Shown: piece after piece, positions 1-9,611 of the stretch
Numbering within the stretch: position 1 is the stretch's first letter
Layout of the letters: each line of letters opens with the position of its first letter
Source of the DNA: Sinosporangium siamense
GTDB taxonomy: Bacteria > Actinomycetota > Actinomycetes > Streptosporangiales > Streptosporangiaceae
DNA: 64,000 nucleotides
Reading direction: 5' to 3'
Assembly: GCF_016863435.1 (NCBI RefSeq)
Contig: NZ_BOOW01000044.1
Location: 1 to 64,000 of the forward strand
Program-made: the position numbers and the translations under genes
The notes under the pieces: model-generated
What the model was told of the DNA's origin: nothing
Database searches by the model: none
Seen by the model: the letters and a program-made list of their open reading frames with translations, nothing else

Positions 1-1
1 G

Positions 2-46
2 TGGTAGCGGGGGCAGGATTTGAACCTGCGACCTCTGGGTTATGAG
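2..46 (-). repeat. left att-type repeat: 3' half of tRNA-Met(CAT)
   Basis: Read on the minus strand this is the anticodon loop (CTCATAA, anticodon CAT), the 3' anticodon stem, variable region, T arm (GCAGG/CCTGC) and acceptor 3' strand of an elongator tRNA-Met, ending in an encoded CCA. The sequence beyond position 46 does not form an anticodon 5' stem or a D arm, so only the 3' half is present. It matches 56897-56942 with one substitution and one extra base. Integrative elements commonly use exactly this segment of a tRNA gene as attachment core, so I read it as attL of the island. Confidence 0.8.
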
Positions 47-162
47 GCGAGATTTCGCGTTCAAACCAACCTTGAACTCGATGCAGACTGGGCATATAAC
101 ACCAGTTCACAGCCCTGATAATGGTGCTGGACATTGTCGGGCACTCTCAGGACCTGACGACT

Positions 163-199
163 TGTCCGCGGACAAATCACGGACGGACGATCAAGGGGC
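163..199 (+). repeat. left arm-type-like repeat
   Basis: A stretch of about 36 bases containing GCGGACAAATCACGGAC and a following GATCAAGGG recurs in the same orientation at 56817-56850 with a few changes. Both copies lie just inside the tRNA-derived repeats. Tandem CGGACAAA/CACGGAC words are what integrase arm-binding sites near actinobacterial attachment sites often look like. The role is inferred. Confidence 0.5.
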
Positions 200-333
200 T
201 GATCACCGTGGGCTACTCGAAGAAGCGCATCGGCATCAACGGCAAGCCGCGGTACACCGCGTGCTACCTCGACCTACGAGGCGTCCTCCGCTCAGCCGGC
301 ACCTTCACCAACAAGAAAGACGCCCTGATATCA
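196..333 (+). pseudogene. truncated integrase, N-terminal arm-binding domain only
   Basis: The frame encodes a segment of about 45 residues including KKRIGINGKPRYTACYLDLR and then RSAGTFTNKKDA. This resembles the arm-type DNA-binding domain at the N-terminus of actinobacterial tyrosine integrases (aromatic-rich strands followed by a KK-D/E-A helix start). Similarity stops at about position 330, the frame ends at 387, and no catalytic domain follows; a decayed CRISPR array starts about 60 bases later. It lies next to the tRNA-derived repeat, the expected place for the island's original integrase. The identification rests on pattern recognition of a short segment. Confidence 0.6.
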
Positions 334-391
334 CAGAATGTAATTCTCCTTAGCTCGGCGCACAGCACTTCAGAGCGAGGCTGCTGATCTC

Positions 392-716
392 GTTGTAATA
401 CTCACCGGCCACGGAAGCCAGCTCTAGGGCAATGCCGCCACACCAGGGAGCCGAAGGGCGGTTGAGATACTCAGCGGCTGTGGAGAGCCGGTGCTGGGCC
501 GATGACGGCGACAATGACCCCAACGAGGGTGAAGTTGCAACGCTCACCGGCCGCGAAGAGCCGGTGAGCGTTCCAGGCAAGGCTCATGTCGCACCAGGCG
601 GCGGTGCCGTTGCGATGCTCACCGGCCACGGAGTGCCGGTATTGGAGATCGACGACAGCGCGCAGCCGTGGGCGGCCAAGTTGCGATGCTCACCGGCCGC
701 GGAGGGCCGGTGCTGG
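392..716 (-). CRISPR. CRISPR array A, degenerate, 5 repeat remnants
   Basis: Repeat copies of about 37 bases start at 392, 461, 534, 609 and 680 (spacing 69-75). The best copies begin GTTGCGATGCTCACCGGCC and contain a perfect 8-bp inverted repeat, CACCGGCC/GGCCGGTG, around GCGGAG. The copies diverge strongly. The start resembles the GCCGCAATG start of array B, so the orientation is probably the same (transcribed on the minus strand). The last copy ends at 716 and array B begins at 719 with no spacer between them, so this looks like an old array fused to B. Confidence 0.7.
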
Positions 717-718
717 CC

Positions 719-1841
719 GAGCTGCTGCAGCCCATCCGCCAGGGACGGGTGTACCCGGGATACGAGCGGCCAAAGGCCGGGACGAACTCCTCACCGCAAT
801 AGAGCCCATTTTCCAGGGGCGAGTGCACCGGGTTGCCTCCGACGCTGGTGAGCCATTGGGTGGCGCCGCAATAGAGCCCGTCCACCAGGGACGGGTGCAC
901 CGAGCGGGGCGATGCCGTAGGCCGGGTTGGTCTGGGACCCGCAATGAAGCCCGTCCGCCAAGGACAGGTGCACCCTGATGACGGCGATGCTGATGCCGCT
1001 CCGTTCGGCCCCGCAATGGAGCCTGTGCGCCGGGGACGGGTGCACCGCCGGTCAAGTCGACGTGCTGCTGTTCCACCTCACCCCCGCAATGGAGCCCGTC
1101 CGCCAGGGACAGGTGCACCCCGACGGGACATGGCGTGTCCAGGTCGTACCGGAGCCGCAAGGGAGCCCGGCCGCCAGGGACGGGTGCAACCAGGGCTCGT
1201 GGCGCGGAGCCCTCATGAGCACAGGGCCGCAATGGAGCCTGTCCACCAGGGACGGGTGCAACGCGAGGCTGCGAACTCCAGAATGGTCTGGTAGGCGCCG
1301 CAATGGAGCCCGTCCACCAGGGACGGGTGCAACCTGCGCCCTGTCGGGGTTCTCCCAGACCCACTCAGAGCCGCAATGGAGCCCGTCCACCAGGGACGGG
1401 TGCAACTCGTTGCCTGACGCGAGGGGTTCGCTGTCATGTAAGGGCCGCAATGGAGCCCGTCCACCAGGGACGGGTGCAACGGGGCGGTCAGGGCGGGATC
1501 GTAGCTGCGCTGGTGGCCGCAATGGAGCCCGTCCACCAGGGACGGGTGCAACCACATCAGATCCAGCCTACGAGGGTCCGAGTAGATACGCCGCAATGGA
1601 GCCCGTCCACCAGGGACGGGTGCAACGACAAGGACCCCCGCCTCAGCTACGCAGGGTGACCAGCCGCAATGGAGCCCGTCCACCAGGGACGGGTGCAACC
1701 ATCAAACGTCCGCCCATACAGGTCACGCAGCGAGCCGCAATGGAGCCCGTCCACCAGGGACGGGTGCAACAGCGAGACCGCCTGGTTCGACAAGGCGACC
1801 TTCAGCCGCAATGGAGCCCGTCCACCAGGGACGGGTGCAAC
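719..1841 (-). CRISPR. CRISPR array B, 16 repeats of 37 bp
   Basis: Repeats start at 719, 793, 865, 938, 1010, 1083, 1154, 1226, 1297, 1370, 1444, 1516, 1590, 1663, 1734 and 1805, with spacers of about 34-37 bases. Consensus on the plus strand starts GCCGCAATGGAGCCCGTCC and ends GGGACGGGTGCAAC; the hairpin stem is CCCGTCC/GGACGGG. Copies from 1226 on are nearly identical, while those below about 1120 drift progressively. That places the leader at the high-coordinate end and the trailer at 719, so transcription should be on the minus strand, giving a repeat ending ATTGCGGC. It lies beside the csb2 end of the leftward type I-G operon. Confidence 0.95.
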
Positions 1842-2027
1842 CCTTCGCGAACAGGGAAAACAACAGCCAGCGACTACATCCGCAGGGCTCCACTGGGTGT
1901 TTCGTGTCCGAAACAGGTCGATTGCGCTTCGGAACCTCCCAGGGAATCCATGAGAACTTGAGGTTCCTAGCCCAGCCCTCGGGGCCCTCCCGAAGGCCAG
2001 CTTCAGTTTTCAAGCAGCCCAAAGCGG
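1842..2027 (-). promoter_or_regulatory. leader of array B with conserved inverted repeat (1931-1967)
   Basis: The gap between array B and csb2. GGAACCTC at 1931-1938 and GAGGTTCC at 1960-1967 form an inverted repeat 37 bases long overall. The inner bases are also conserved with the leaders of arrays C, D and (decayed) E. The motif lies 89 bases from the last repeat. A shared TTCAGTTTTCAAGCAGCCC-like block at about 2002-2020 also occurs beyond the D motif. Function (promoter, adaptation signal or operator) is not shown by the sequence. Confidence 0.75.
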
Positions 2028-3452
2028 TCACCCCATGGCTTGAAACAAGCCCAGTCCAAAATGTGACAGGTGCCCAAGCACGATCGGCCCGCCGACGGGC
2101 TCGGCGAACTCCAACGCAAGCGCATGCCCGCTGCGCAGCGCCGACGACGTCCTATCACGCCACCTTCGCCGGACAAACCCCACGAACGCAGAGCCCTCCC
2201 CCTCCTGCACACTCACCCTGCCAACCGCCTCACCCCGGTAGGCCAGCTCGCGCGTCACCTCCTCATGCAGATAGGCCTCCCCGTTCTGCCTCCGCTTGCG
2301 ATGCCGCGACGGCACGAACGGCGTGACCGACCGCCACCGGCGAGCAGGACGGGTCCACTCCCCCGGCAGCAGTTCCTCCCCTCCTGAATCGGTGACCAGC
2401 ACCCGAAGATCGCGTGGACCGCTAACCCCTTCCGGAACACCCACCCCTCGTCGGGCAAGAACATCGAGTGCCCCGACCTCCTGGGCGGTCAGGCCACCCG
2501 GGCTCCAGACGACGATCTCGTCGATACGCCCGTTCCCATCGGTGTCATACGGCAGGAAATGGGCGTGCCGATGCCCTCCGGCGAGGGGCTTGCCGTCGGC
2601 GGACTTGCCGGCCAGGAGGCTGTCGGATGTCCCGGCCTGCCGGGTGAGGATCTTGATGCATGCGCCCCGGACCGCGTCCATGAGGGGAACGGCGTGGGCC
2701 AAGCGCGGTTGCCGGACACCGCTGACGGCCAGCCGTACGACCGAGACATCCGTGCCGGAGTGGACGACTGACCGGACCGGGTCGGACGGCACGGGCACCG
2801 CATAGGTGAGTTTCCTGGTGTTCTTGGGGAAGAGCAGCTTGGCGGCGCGGACCTCGACCGGACGCTGGACCAATGCGTCCAGGTCGAGCGGAAGGGTCGG
2901 GCAGAGCACCTCGACCGCCTGGTGCTGCCAACCGAGGGCATCGTCGTCCAAGCCGATCGGTTCGGCCTGGGCGTGTCCGACCGCCTCTTGCGGCACGCGG
3001 TCGAGCGCCTGGATCTCGCAGGTGGAGTCGGCCCGGCCGATGTAGGGGATCGACTTGGCCAGCCGGGCCAGCGCCTCCCACTGCTCGGGGTTGAGTTCCA
3101 CCGGCCAGACGGCGTAGATGGTCTGATCGCCATCCAGTACGGCAAAAGCGTCGACGGCCTTGTCCGTACTCACCGAACCGCTGCGGTGCTTGCTGTCGGG
3201 GTAGTAGTGCCGGGAATGCGAGACCCGGTACGGCGGAAGCCGGTACGACGGCGGCACCGCAAGCGCGGCCAGCAGCGAGAGCACCACCCGCTCCTCCAGC
3301 TCAGGCGCCCGCATCTGCCACGCCGAGTACAGTGCCCGCAGCAACCGCCACGGCGACGGCGGCACCTCGACGAGCCCCTCGTTCACATAGCGCCCCCACG
3401 GGGTGGCGTGATACCGCCCCCATGGGAAGTGCATGGCCAGGACGACGGGCAT
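2028..3452 (-). CDS. csb2: type I-G CRISPR protein Csb2 (Cas5-Cas6-type)
   Basis: 474 residues from the ATG at 3452 (MPVVLAMHFPWGRYHAT). The start is typical of the GSU0054/Csb2 family, whose members combine Cas5-like and Cas6-like roles: they process pre-crRNA and hold the crRNA 5' end in the interference complex. Recognisable family features are the N-terminal RAMP-like strand, the PPSPWRLLRAL segment near residue 30, an IPYIGRADS motif about residue 145 and the glycine-rich C-terminus (LSHFGLGLF). It is the last gene of a tightly packed leftward operon; csb1 stops one base upstream. Array B lies directly downstream. No disruption seen. Confidence 0.88.
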   Translation of the reverse strand: MPVVLAMHFPWGRYHATPWGRYVNEGLVEVPPSPWRLLRALYSAWQMRAPELEERVVLSLLAALAVPPSYRLPPYRVSHSRHYYPDSKHRSGSVSTDKAVDAFAVLDGDQTIYAVWPVELNPEQWEALARLAKSIPYIGRADSTCEIQALDRVPQEAVGHAQAEPIGLDDDALGWQHQAVEVLCPTLPLDLDALVQRPVEVRAAKLLFPKNTRKLTYAVPVPSDPVRSVVHSGTDVSVVRLAVSGVRQPRLAHAVPLMDAVRGACIKILTRQAGTSDSLLAGKSADGKPLAGGHRHAHFLPYDTDGNGRIDEIVVWSPGGLTAQEVGALDVLARRGVGVPEGVSGPRDLRVLVTDSGGEELLPGEWTRPARRWRSVTPFVPSRHRKRRQNGEAYLHEEVTRELAYRGEAVGRVSVQEGEGSAFVGFVRRRWRDRTSSALRSGHALALEFAEPVGGPIVLGHLSHFGLGLFQAMG

Positions 3453-3453
3453 G

Positions 3454-4383
3454 TCAGCCCTTCCAGAGCACGGTGACCGGCTCGGCGCCGATGCCTTCGG
3501 CGGTGATGAGTTCACCGATGCGGCCCTCGAGTTCGGCACGCTCGGGCAGCCCCTTGGCCTCCTCGATCACTTCCAGGTCGCACGCCGTACGCAGCCGCAG
3601 CCCGCGGGACAGCAGCGTACGGATCTCCCACTGCGCCAGCCGCACAAGCAGCTCGGTCGCATCCGGCCCCAGGCCGTACGAACGAAGCAGGTCGACGTCC
3701 ACGACGAACATCGCCTTGATGTCGCCGGCGGTCCACTCCACCCGGTGGAAGGGAATGGAACCGTATCCCTCGCTGGTCCCCCCCTCGCCTTCGACAAGCT
3801 GGTGGCGCACGTGATCGGCCTTGCGTCCGCCGCTGACCACCTCCCGAACGTCGTGGGCCTCGACGACGGCAGAGATCGCGCGGGTGAACTTGGGCTGCCC
3901 CAACCACTGCTTGTGACTGAAGAACACGCCGTGCAGCAGGCAGAACGGGTCGAGCCCCAGCACCGCCCGCGCCATCCTCGGATAGTTGAGCGGAGTGTCT
4001 TTGACCAGCCCCAGCCTTTCGCGGATGACCTCCAGCATCTGCAGACCGTCCAGGGTGGAGTCGCGCACGAACGCCGAGGCGAGCCGGTGAGCCTCCTCCC
4101 GCGAAGAGGTGAGGTGTTCGTCGGGGTTGTCCCTGCGGTGCACCCGCACGTACGGCAGAGCCTCCACCAGCGGGGCCGGGCGGCGCGCGGCCCGATCCCA
4201 CGCGGTGGCCTCCAGCCGGTTGGCCATCGACTGGACCGACTCCACCAGCAGGCAGTCGCCGCCCTGGGCCCGGGAGAACTTGGCCGCGCCGATGTCGGGG
4301 AAGTTGGTGGGCTGGAAGGTCGAGCCCAGCACGGGCTGCAGGCGCACCGTGTATCGCAGGCGTGGCTCATCCAGGGGGATCAC
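3454..4383 (-). CDS. csb1: type I-G CRISPR RAMP protein Csb1 (Cas7)
   Basis: 309 residues, GTG start overlapping the csx17 stop (GTGA). The CLLVESVQSMANRLE segment near residue 45 is the signature of the GSU0053/Csb1 family, the Cas7 backbone of type I-G effector complexes that coats the crRNA spacer. An FHRVEWT segment near residue 205 and an arginine-rich C-terminal half fit the family. It is clearly diverged from the second csb1 at 10210-11370, so the two operons encode separate complexes rather than a recent duplication. The family assignment is from motif recognition. Confidence 0.85.
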   Translation of the reverse strand: MIPLDEPRLRYTVRLQPVLGSTFQPTNFPDIGAAKFSRAQGGDCLLVESVQSMANRLEATAWDRAARRPAPLVEALPYVRVHRRDNPDEHLTSSREEAHRLASAFVRDSTLDGLQMLEVIRERLGLVKDTPLNYPRMARAVLGLDPFCLLHGVFFSHKQWLGQPKFTRAISAVVEAHDVREVVSGGRKADHVRHQLVEGEGGTSEGYGSIPFHRVEWTAGDIKAMFVVDVDLLRSYGLGPDATELLVRLAQWEIRTLLSRGLRLRTACDLEVIEEAKGLPERAELEGRIGELITAEGIGAEPVTVLWKG

Positions 4384-6584
4384 GCGGGAACTCCTTCAGT
4401 GTCGGGGATGGCATGGTCAGTGGTTTGCGCGACGCAGATCCTGGCGAGGGAGCGTTCGCGGTCGCGCCGGGTGCAGGACAGCAGCAGGGCGGCGGCGAGT
4501 CTGGGGCCGTCGACCCGGGAGGCCGGCAGCCGGGGAATTCGGGGTTGGAGTCCGGCCATGCGCAGCCGCAGCTGCGCCTCCCTGACGACGGCGTCCACCT
4601 GCCCTGCGGCCAGGGAGGCGATCCAGCCGGGGCGTGGCGCGAGCCGTACCGCCTTCACCGATTGCTCACCGCTGCGGGCGTCGGGCACCTTCATGGTCAG
4701 CTCACCGGTGCCGAAGAACGGCAACAGCAACGACAGCGTCCAATCCGGGAGGTGGGGTCCATACCGGGGCCAGGATGCTTCCGAGCGTGGGCGACATCCC
4801 AGGACGAGTAGTCCGCGCAGGTAGTCGGCGACCAGGTCGTCCCGGACATCGCCCGCGAGGAACGCGGCCAGGAGGCCCATCGGCAGCCGCTGGCCGTACC
4901 GATAGGCGGTCTGAACACCGCGGGCAGACTCGTCCTCGGCTGCGACCGAGGACGACATGTCACGGGTCTTGATCCCTCTGATGCGGTGTGCTTCAGTGAG
5001 TGCCCGCACCAAGGTCGTGCCGTACAGTTCAACCCCGCAGCCCGGCGTGTCCTGCCACCCGCTGGTCCCGGTTCGGGTGAGCAGTTCCCGGACCCCCGGT
5101 CCGGTGGCTTTGGTCTCGTCGCGCAGTGCGGCGAAGCCGGCGGCCAGCCACCACTCCCGTGAGCCGTCGTCCAGGGCCGCAAGCCAGTCCGCCGTGTGCT
5201 CCCCCGCCTTGTAGGGTGCGACGTCTTTACGCAGCGTCCCGGACCGGCCCACCGTCTCGTGCAGTCGGCCGAACTCGACCACGAAGCGTGCCATCGCCGT
5301 ACGTCCGCCACCGGCGGCGACGGCGAACACCTCGCGCTCCACTCGGCGCAGCGCGGTGGCGACGCCGCCCGGCGGCTTCAGGCGGCGCACCTGCTCCAGC
5401 CACCGGTACGGCCCGCGCAGCAGGGCTTCTTCCGGTCGGGACGCCACGGCGATCTTTCCTGCGTGGACGGCAAGCGGACTCTGACCAAGCCGTTCGGCGA
5501 TGATGAACCGGTGGAACGCCTTAAGACCGCGATCGACGCCCAGCGAGGCCAGAGCCAGGGCGAACTCCAGGCCTGAGGTCGCCTGCCGGTGCCGCCATTG
5601 GGCGCGTCCCTCACCGATCAGGTGGGCCACCTCGACGGCGCCGGCGGGCTGGTCCCACAGGGGCACCCACTGCTCGCCCTTGACGGGCTCGTCCTCAGCG
5701 GCGCTGCCATGCCCCAAGGGGGTGGAGCGGGTGAAGAACGGCTTGGCCTCGCTCGCGTGGCCGGACCCGTTGCGCCGTACGGCCGCGCTGGCGAACAGCA
5801 GCGTGCCTTCCATGACCAGGACGAACGACCACGGGTTGGCGAATCCGTCGACCTTTTCATCGGCGGCGGAGTGGATGCCGCCTGCCCTTCCCGGGTCGTA
5901 CTGGCCGACGGTGTCGCGCAGGTAGGCCACGTCCTCCCTGCCGATCAGTGCCGCCTCCGCCCAATTGCGGCTCTCAGCGACTTTGGCCTTGGGGCCCATC
6001 AGCCGCAGCAGACGGTCGTAGTAGGTGGCCGACAGGTCCTGCCGACCGAAGTTGCCTCCCGTACCGGCCAAGGCGTTGAACGCCACATCGTCCAAGGTGA
6101 GCGTGACCGCCACGTCCAGCCAGGCCAGCGCGTCGTCGGGCAGCATGTTGCGGCACAGCCGTACCAGGTCGACCTTGTGGTTCTTGTCCCACATCTCGTC
6201 CTTCTTGCCGCCCCATCCCCGGCGGCGCCCCTCGTCCACCACCCGGCGGCCGACCGTGATCGCCCTGCGCAGCGGCTGAAGCCGCTCATCGTCGAGGTCG
6301 TGTACGGCCTGCAACGCCTGCTCGGCGCTGCGGCTCTTGCCGTTGCCGGCGAAACCGGAGCCGGAGTTCCAGGGTGAGACGATCGCGGCAGGCCTGTAGG
6401 AGCGAGCCAGCCAGACGAACAGATCCTCCTCGCAGAGCGTCGTGTCCAGGATGGCCACGTCCCCGCGCCAGTGCAGTCGCGCCTTAGGGTCGGCCTGCGC
6501 CGCGACCACCCGTAGGAGACCGAGGGCCTGCAGATACCCGGCGAGCACGTCGGCTCGGCATCCGCGAAGAACTATCCGGTTCAT
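4380..6584 (-). CDS. csx17: type I-G CRISPR large subunit Csx17 (Cas8u1)
   Basis: 734 residues from ATG 6584, overlapping the cas3 stop as ATGA. The opening (MNRIVLRGCRADVLAGYLQA followed by LGLLRVVAAQ) and the PWNSGSGFAG motif near residue 92 are characteristic of Csx17, the proposed large (Cas8-like) subunit of one branch of type I-U/I-G systems. It would recognise the PAM and recruit Cas3 (family knowledge). Full length for the family, no frameshift. The second operon instead carries a shorter unrelated-looking Cas8u2-type protein, which is the main difference between the two loci. Confidence 0.85.
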   Translation of the reverse strand: MNRIVLRGCRADVLAGYLQALGLLRVVAAQADPKARLHWRGDVAILDTTLCEEDLFVWLARSYRPAAIVSPWNSGSGFAGNGKSRSAEQALQAVHDLDDERLQPLRRAITVGRRVVDEGRRRGWGGKKDEMWDKNHKVDLVRLCRNMLPDDALAWLDVAVTLTLDDVAFNALAGTGGNFGRQDLSATYYDRLLRLMGPKAKVAESRNWAEAALIGREDVAYLRDTVGQYDPGRAGGIHSAADEKVDGFANPWSFVLVMEGTLLFASAAVRRNGSGHASEAKPFFTRSTPLGHGSAAEDEPVKGEQWVPLWDQPAGAVEVAHLIGEGRAQWRHRQATSGLEFALALASLGVDRGLKAFHRFIIAERLGQSPLAVHAGKIAVASRPEEALLRGPYRWLEQVRRLKPPGGVATALRRVEREVFAVAAGGGRTAMARFVVEFGRLHETVGRSGTLRKDVAPYKAGEHTADWLAALDDGSREWWLAAGFAALRDETKATGPGVRELLTRTGTSGWQDTPGCGVELYGTTLVRALTEAHRIRGIKTRDMSSSVAAEDESARGVQTAYRYGQRLPMGLLAAFLAGDVRDDLVADYLRGLLVLGCRPRSEASWPRYGPHLPDWTLSLLLPFFGTGELTMKVPDARSGEQSVKAVRLAPRPGWIASLAAGQVDAVVREAQLRLRMAGLQPRIPRLPASRVDGPRLAAALLLSCTRRDRERSLARICVAQTTDHAIPDTEGVPA

Positions 6585-9037
6585 GTGCCCTCCCGATAGC
6601 TGCGGCTGACACGCATGTCGGCGATTCGTACCAGCGCCTCCAGGAAGGCCAGGCGGAACGGCCCCAGGTCCGGACGGTCACGCAACGACACCGCTCTGGT
6701 GGTCCAGGAGTCCCCCGCTTCGGCCCCCAGGCGAAGTGATGCCGTCGACAGCGTGAGCTGTCCGACTTGCTCACTGGACGCCATGGAGAAAGGCGGGGTC
6801 TTGTCGCCTTCGGCCACGCCGAGCACCAGGGGTGGTTCCGCCGTGGACTCCTCGCCGACCGAACGCACGCTGAGACGGACCTTCCCATGGTGTGCCGCGG
6901 TGAGATAGGTGATCAGGTCGCGTTCCGGCTGACCGTCCAGCAGCCGACAGGAAGGGTGGGAGAGCATCAGCGCGCTGACCAGTTCGTGCCGGAAGTAAGG
7001 CCGGGAATGCCGGATGCGGCCACCCGGCGTTTTCGCCAGCAGTCCCGTGATCGGAGACTGACCGACCGTTCTCAGGGTCTCCTGGAACACGTCATGGCAT
7101 TTCCCAAGGTCGTGGTAGCGACCAGCCAATGCGGCTGCGGTGATATGAGCGGGGGACATTCCTGGCGACGCCGTGGTTTCGGCGACCTTTCGCACCTCGT
7201 TGTCGACGTCCTCCAAGTGCTGGGTCAAGCTCACCCACGGCTGGCCGCGGGAGGTCAGCGGATCCTCCCCCATGGAGTCGTTCTCCGATACCGAGTGGGA
7301 AGGCTGCACCGGAGTCAGCGTGGGGGCCGGGGCCCGGCTGTCCATGCTCCATCCGAGCACCGGGTCGTATCCACCGCCCGACGCATCGGCCAGCAGCACC
7401 ACGCCGGGGACAACATCCCGCCGGTTCGCGCGCCGCCACACCCCGTCGATCCGATCCCGCACCCATACCCTGCGCGCGCCACTGTCCGAGGCGGTCAACT
7501 TCCTTACGTCGGCGAGCGGGGCCGGGCACAGCTCCTCGCGTGAAGGCCACGGCTCGTCCTCACCAGGCCGACCACCCGTGGCCGACCAGTCTCGCCACGC
7601 CACGAACACACCGCCGTCGTCACCTTCGCGGATCCACGGGCTCACGTCGATGTCGGCGCCGGTCAGATCGGGCATCGTGTCGAAGAGCTGGAGCAGGTCA
7701 CGGCGCCGGACCACCGGGTGAAGCTCCAGAGCCTGCTTCACCTCACGTTGCTGCAGCTCCGTGGACGTGACAGCAACGCTCTGCAGTTCGATCAGGGCCT
7801 CCGCCGCTGCGTCCACATCCTCTTGCGTGTACGGCGCAGCCGGAGCGCGGCCCGTCGGCGGCAGGCCCCAGAGCAGCGAGGCGACCTCAAACTCCCCAGC
7901 ACGATTGCACCGCCCGGCCCGCTGCACAATCGAACTCCACGGCGCGGCCTCGGAGAACAGTGTTCTCGATGAGATATCCACGCCCGCTTCGAGGACCTGC
8001 GTCGAGATCACGATTCTCCCGGCGAGAGGAGGATCCTCCTCCACCTGAGTCATAAGGCTGCCCCGCTCAGCGGGGCGGAACCTGGAGTGGATCAACACCA
8101 CATCAGCCTGCGGATCGGCCTTCCGAACCGCCGCGCACACCGCCGTGGCACGCTCCACCGTGTTCAACACTGCGATCGTCCGAGTGCCCGGCCGATGCCG
8201 TTCGAGCAACTCCTTGGCGAGTGCCGACGGATAGCCCTTGTTCGCCGTAGGCAGGTCCAGCCTCTCCACGACCCTAGTCGCGTTCAGGCGTCTGGCCAGG
8301 TCACCAACCCTGTCCTCGGCCGACAGCTCAACCGTGCGCAAGGCCGTGACATCGTGGTCGACGGTGGCCAGGCCGTCCTCGGCCAATGTCGCCGACATCC
8401 ACATCGTCTTCGTCGGCGCCGCCGTACCCAGTGTGTCGCGCAGCCCCTGGAGTTGCGCACTCGTCGGCAACGCCGGCCCGAGTAGCTGCGTCTCGTCGAA
8501 CACCCACTGAGTGTCCGAGTGCAAGAGCGCGTAGGAGATCGGCCACTTCGCCCGCGCTTCGGCGTATCCCCGCATCAACGCACGGCTGAGGATCATGTCC
8601 TGCGTGCCGATGAGAATCGCCCGTCTGCCCGGCTCAAGCTGCCAGAGGTCGTCGTCTCGATCGGCGCCGCCCATCAGCACTTGAAGGACGACCTTGTCCT
8701 CCCGGGCGGACTGCGCGGGATCCGGGGAGGCGCGCAGGCCGAGGTTGGAGAGCCACGCGGCTACCTTGTTCGCGGTCTGCTCGACCAGCGTTCGCAAGGG
8801 CAGCACGTAGACCAGGCGGCGCGGTGTGACCTCGGGGAACGCGGTGGTGCGCCATAGCCATGGCAGGACCGCTGCGACCGTCTTCCCGCCCCCGGTCGGC
8901 ACCCGCAGCAGGTCCGGCAGTCCCTCGCGAGCGAGCCTCGCTTGGTACGGGTACGGAGCAAGCTCGTGGCCGAACGCACACAGGACGGTGGTGCTGAAAC
9001 CCGATAACGGCTCGTCAGACTGCATGGCCAGCGGCAC
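6581..9037 (-). CDS. cas3: type I-G CRISPR helicase-nuclease Cas3 (C-terminal HD)
   Basis: 818 residues from GTG 9037 (an ATG at 9025 is also possible). Superfamily 2 helicase motifs come first: Walker A VPTGGGKT near residue 48, DETQLLG (DExx box) near 180, SATL near 210, then STQVLEAGVDIS and QRAGRCNR near 345-370. A C-terminal HD nuclease follows, with YHDLGKCHDVF near residue 655, RHELVSALML near 700 and AAHHGK near 725. Helicase-then-HD order is typical of type I-G Cas3. It unwinds and degrades target DNA. First gene of the leftward operon; each following gene overlaps or abuts. Confidence 0.9.
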   Translation of the reverse strand: MPLAMQSDEPLSGFSTTVLCAFGHELAPYPYQARLAREGLPDLLRVPTGGGKTVAAVLPWLWRTTAFPEVTPRRLVYVLPLRTLVEQTANKVAAWLSNLGLRASPDPAQSAREDKVVLQVLMGGADRDDDLWQLEPGRRAILIGTQDMILSRALMRGYAEARAKWPISYALLHSDTQWVFDETQLLGPALPTSAQLQGLRDTLGTAAPTKTMWMSATLAEDGLATVDHDVTALRTVELSAEDRVGDLARRLNATRVVERLDLPTANKGYPSALAKELLERHRPGTRTIAVLNTVERATAVCAAVRKADPQADVVLIHSRFRPAERGSLMTQVEEDPPLAGRIVISTQVLEAGVDISSRTLFSEAAPWSSIVQRAGRCNRAGEFEVASLLWGLPPTGRAPAAPYTQEDVDAAAEALIELQSVAVTSTELQQREVKQALELHPVVRRRDLLQLFDTMPDLTGADIDVSPWIREGDDGGVFVAWRDWSATGGRPGEDEPWPSREELCPAPLADVRKLTASDSGARRVWVRDRIDGVWRRANRRDVVPGVVLLADASGGGYDPVLGWSMDSRAPAPTLTPVQPSHSVSENDSMGEDPLTSRGQPWVSLTQHLEDVDNEVRKVAETTASPGMSPAHITAAALAGRYHDLGKCHDVFQETLRTVGQSPITGLLAKTPGGRIRHSRPYFRHELVSALMLSHPSCRLLDGQPERDLITYLTAAHHGKVRLSVRSVGEESTAEPPLVLGVAEGDKTPPFSMASSEQVGQLTLSTASLRLGAEAGDSWTTRAVSLRDRPDLGPFRLAFLEALVRIADMRVSRSYREGT

Positions 9038-9490
9038 CTCAAGGAATTCGGCAGACTACCCAGGACCTCGCATTCGCGAGGAAGTGCAATCTAGCGGTTC
9101 CAACCGACAGTTTGACCGCTCTCCACAGGGAAGCCCAGAACCGGCATAGCGGAGCCAGTTGATCTAGTCAGCTTTACATGCAGCGCCGGGCACCAAGGCG
9201 TCCAGGATGCAGTATTACGATACGAGCCCCGACCCACTACCGATTCACATCCTCCGCGAAGCACAGCCTTCGGGGATTTCGAGGCATAAACATACCCCTC
9301 AATACGCAAACCAGACATCAAGGAGATTTGCGATACAAACCACTTCGGCTGCGTTATCGAGTTGCGCACCTTCTTGATCTTTCGACCCCCATTCGCCCTT
9401 CGAACTAGCCGTCACTCGGTGCCACAGAGGACGAGCAGCACCAAGCACCCACCACCCGCCGCCCGCAGGTCTCGCAGGTCTCGCAGGTTG

Positions 9491-9525
9491 GGAACCGTAA
9501 GTTCACAGATACCCCGGGAGGCCCC
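9491..9525 (+). promoter_or_regulatory. decayed CRISPR leader motif (array E)
   Basis: GGAACCGTAAGTTCACAGAT and the following CCCCGGGAGGCCCC align base for base with much of the leader motif at 16719-16755 (GGAACCTC...CTCACATGGAT...GGGGAGGTTCC). The palindrome arms are eroded. The motif ends 86 bases before the first degenerate repeat of array E, the same distance as in the other arrays, which supports both calls. Confidence 0.6.
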
Positions 9526-9611
9526 AAGCCCAAGGAGCCACATAAGCGACAAAATAGACTGCATATTCGACCGACACATCTGCTAGAAAGCCAACTTCGC
9601 AGCTCGCGAAG

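Noticed and set aside
690-1961. Long open frames on both strands across CRISPR array B (up to 327 residues)
   Set aside because: They translate the repeat unit periodically and have no start signals or family resemblance; an effect of repeat length and high GC.
3433-4824. 463-residue plus-strand open frame opposite csb1 and csx17
   Set aside because: Antisense shadow of two confidently recognised cas genes in high-GC DNA.
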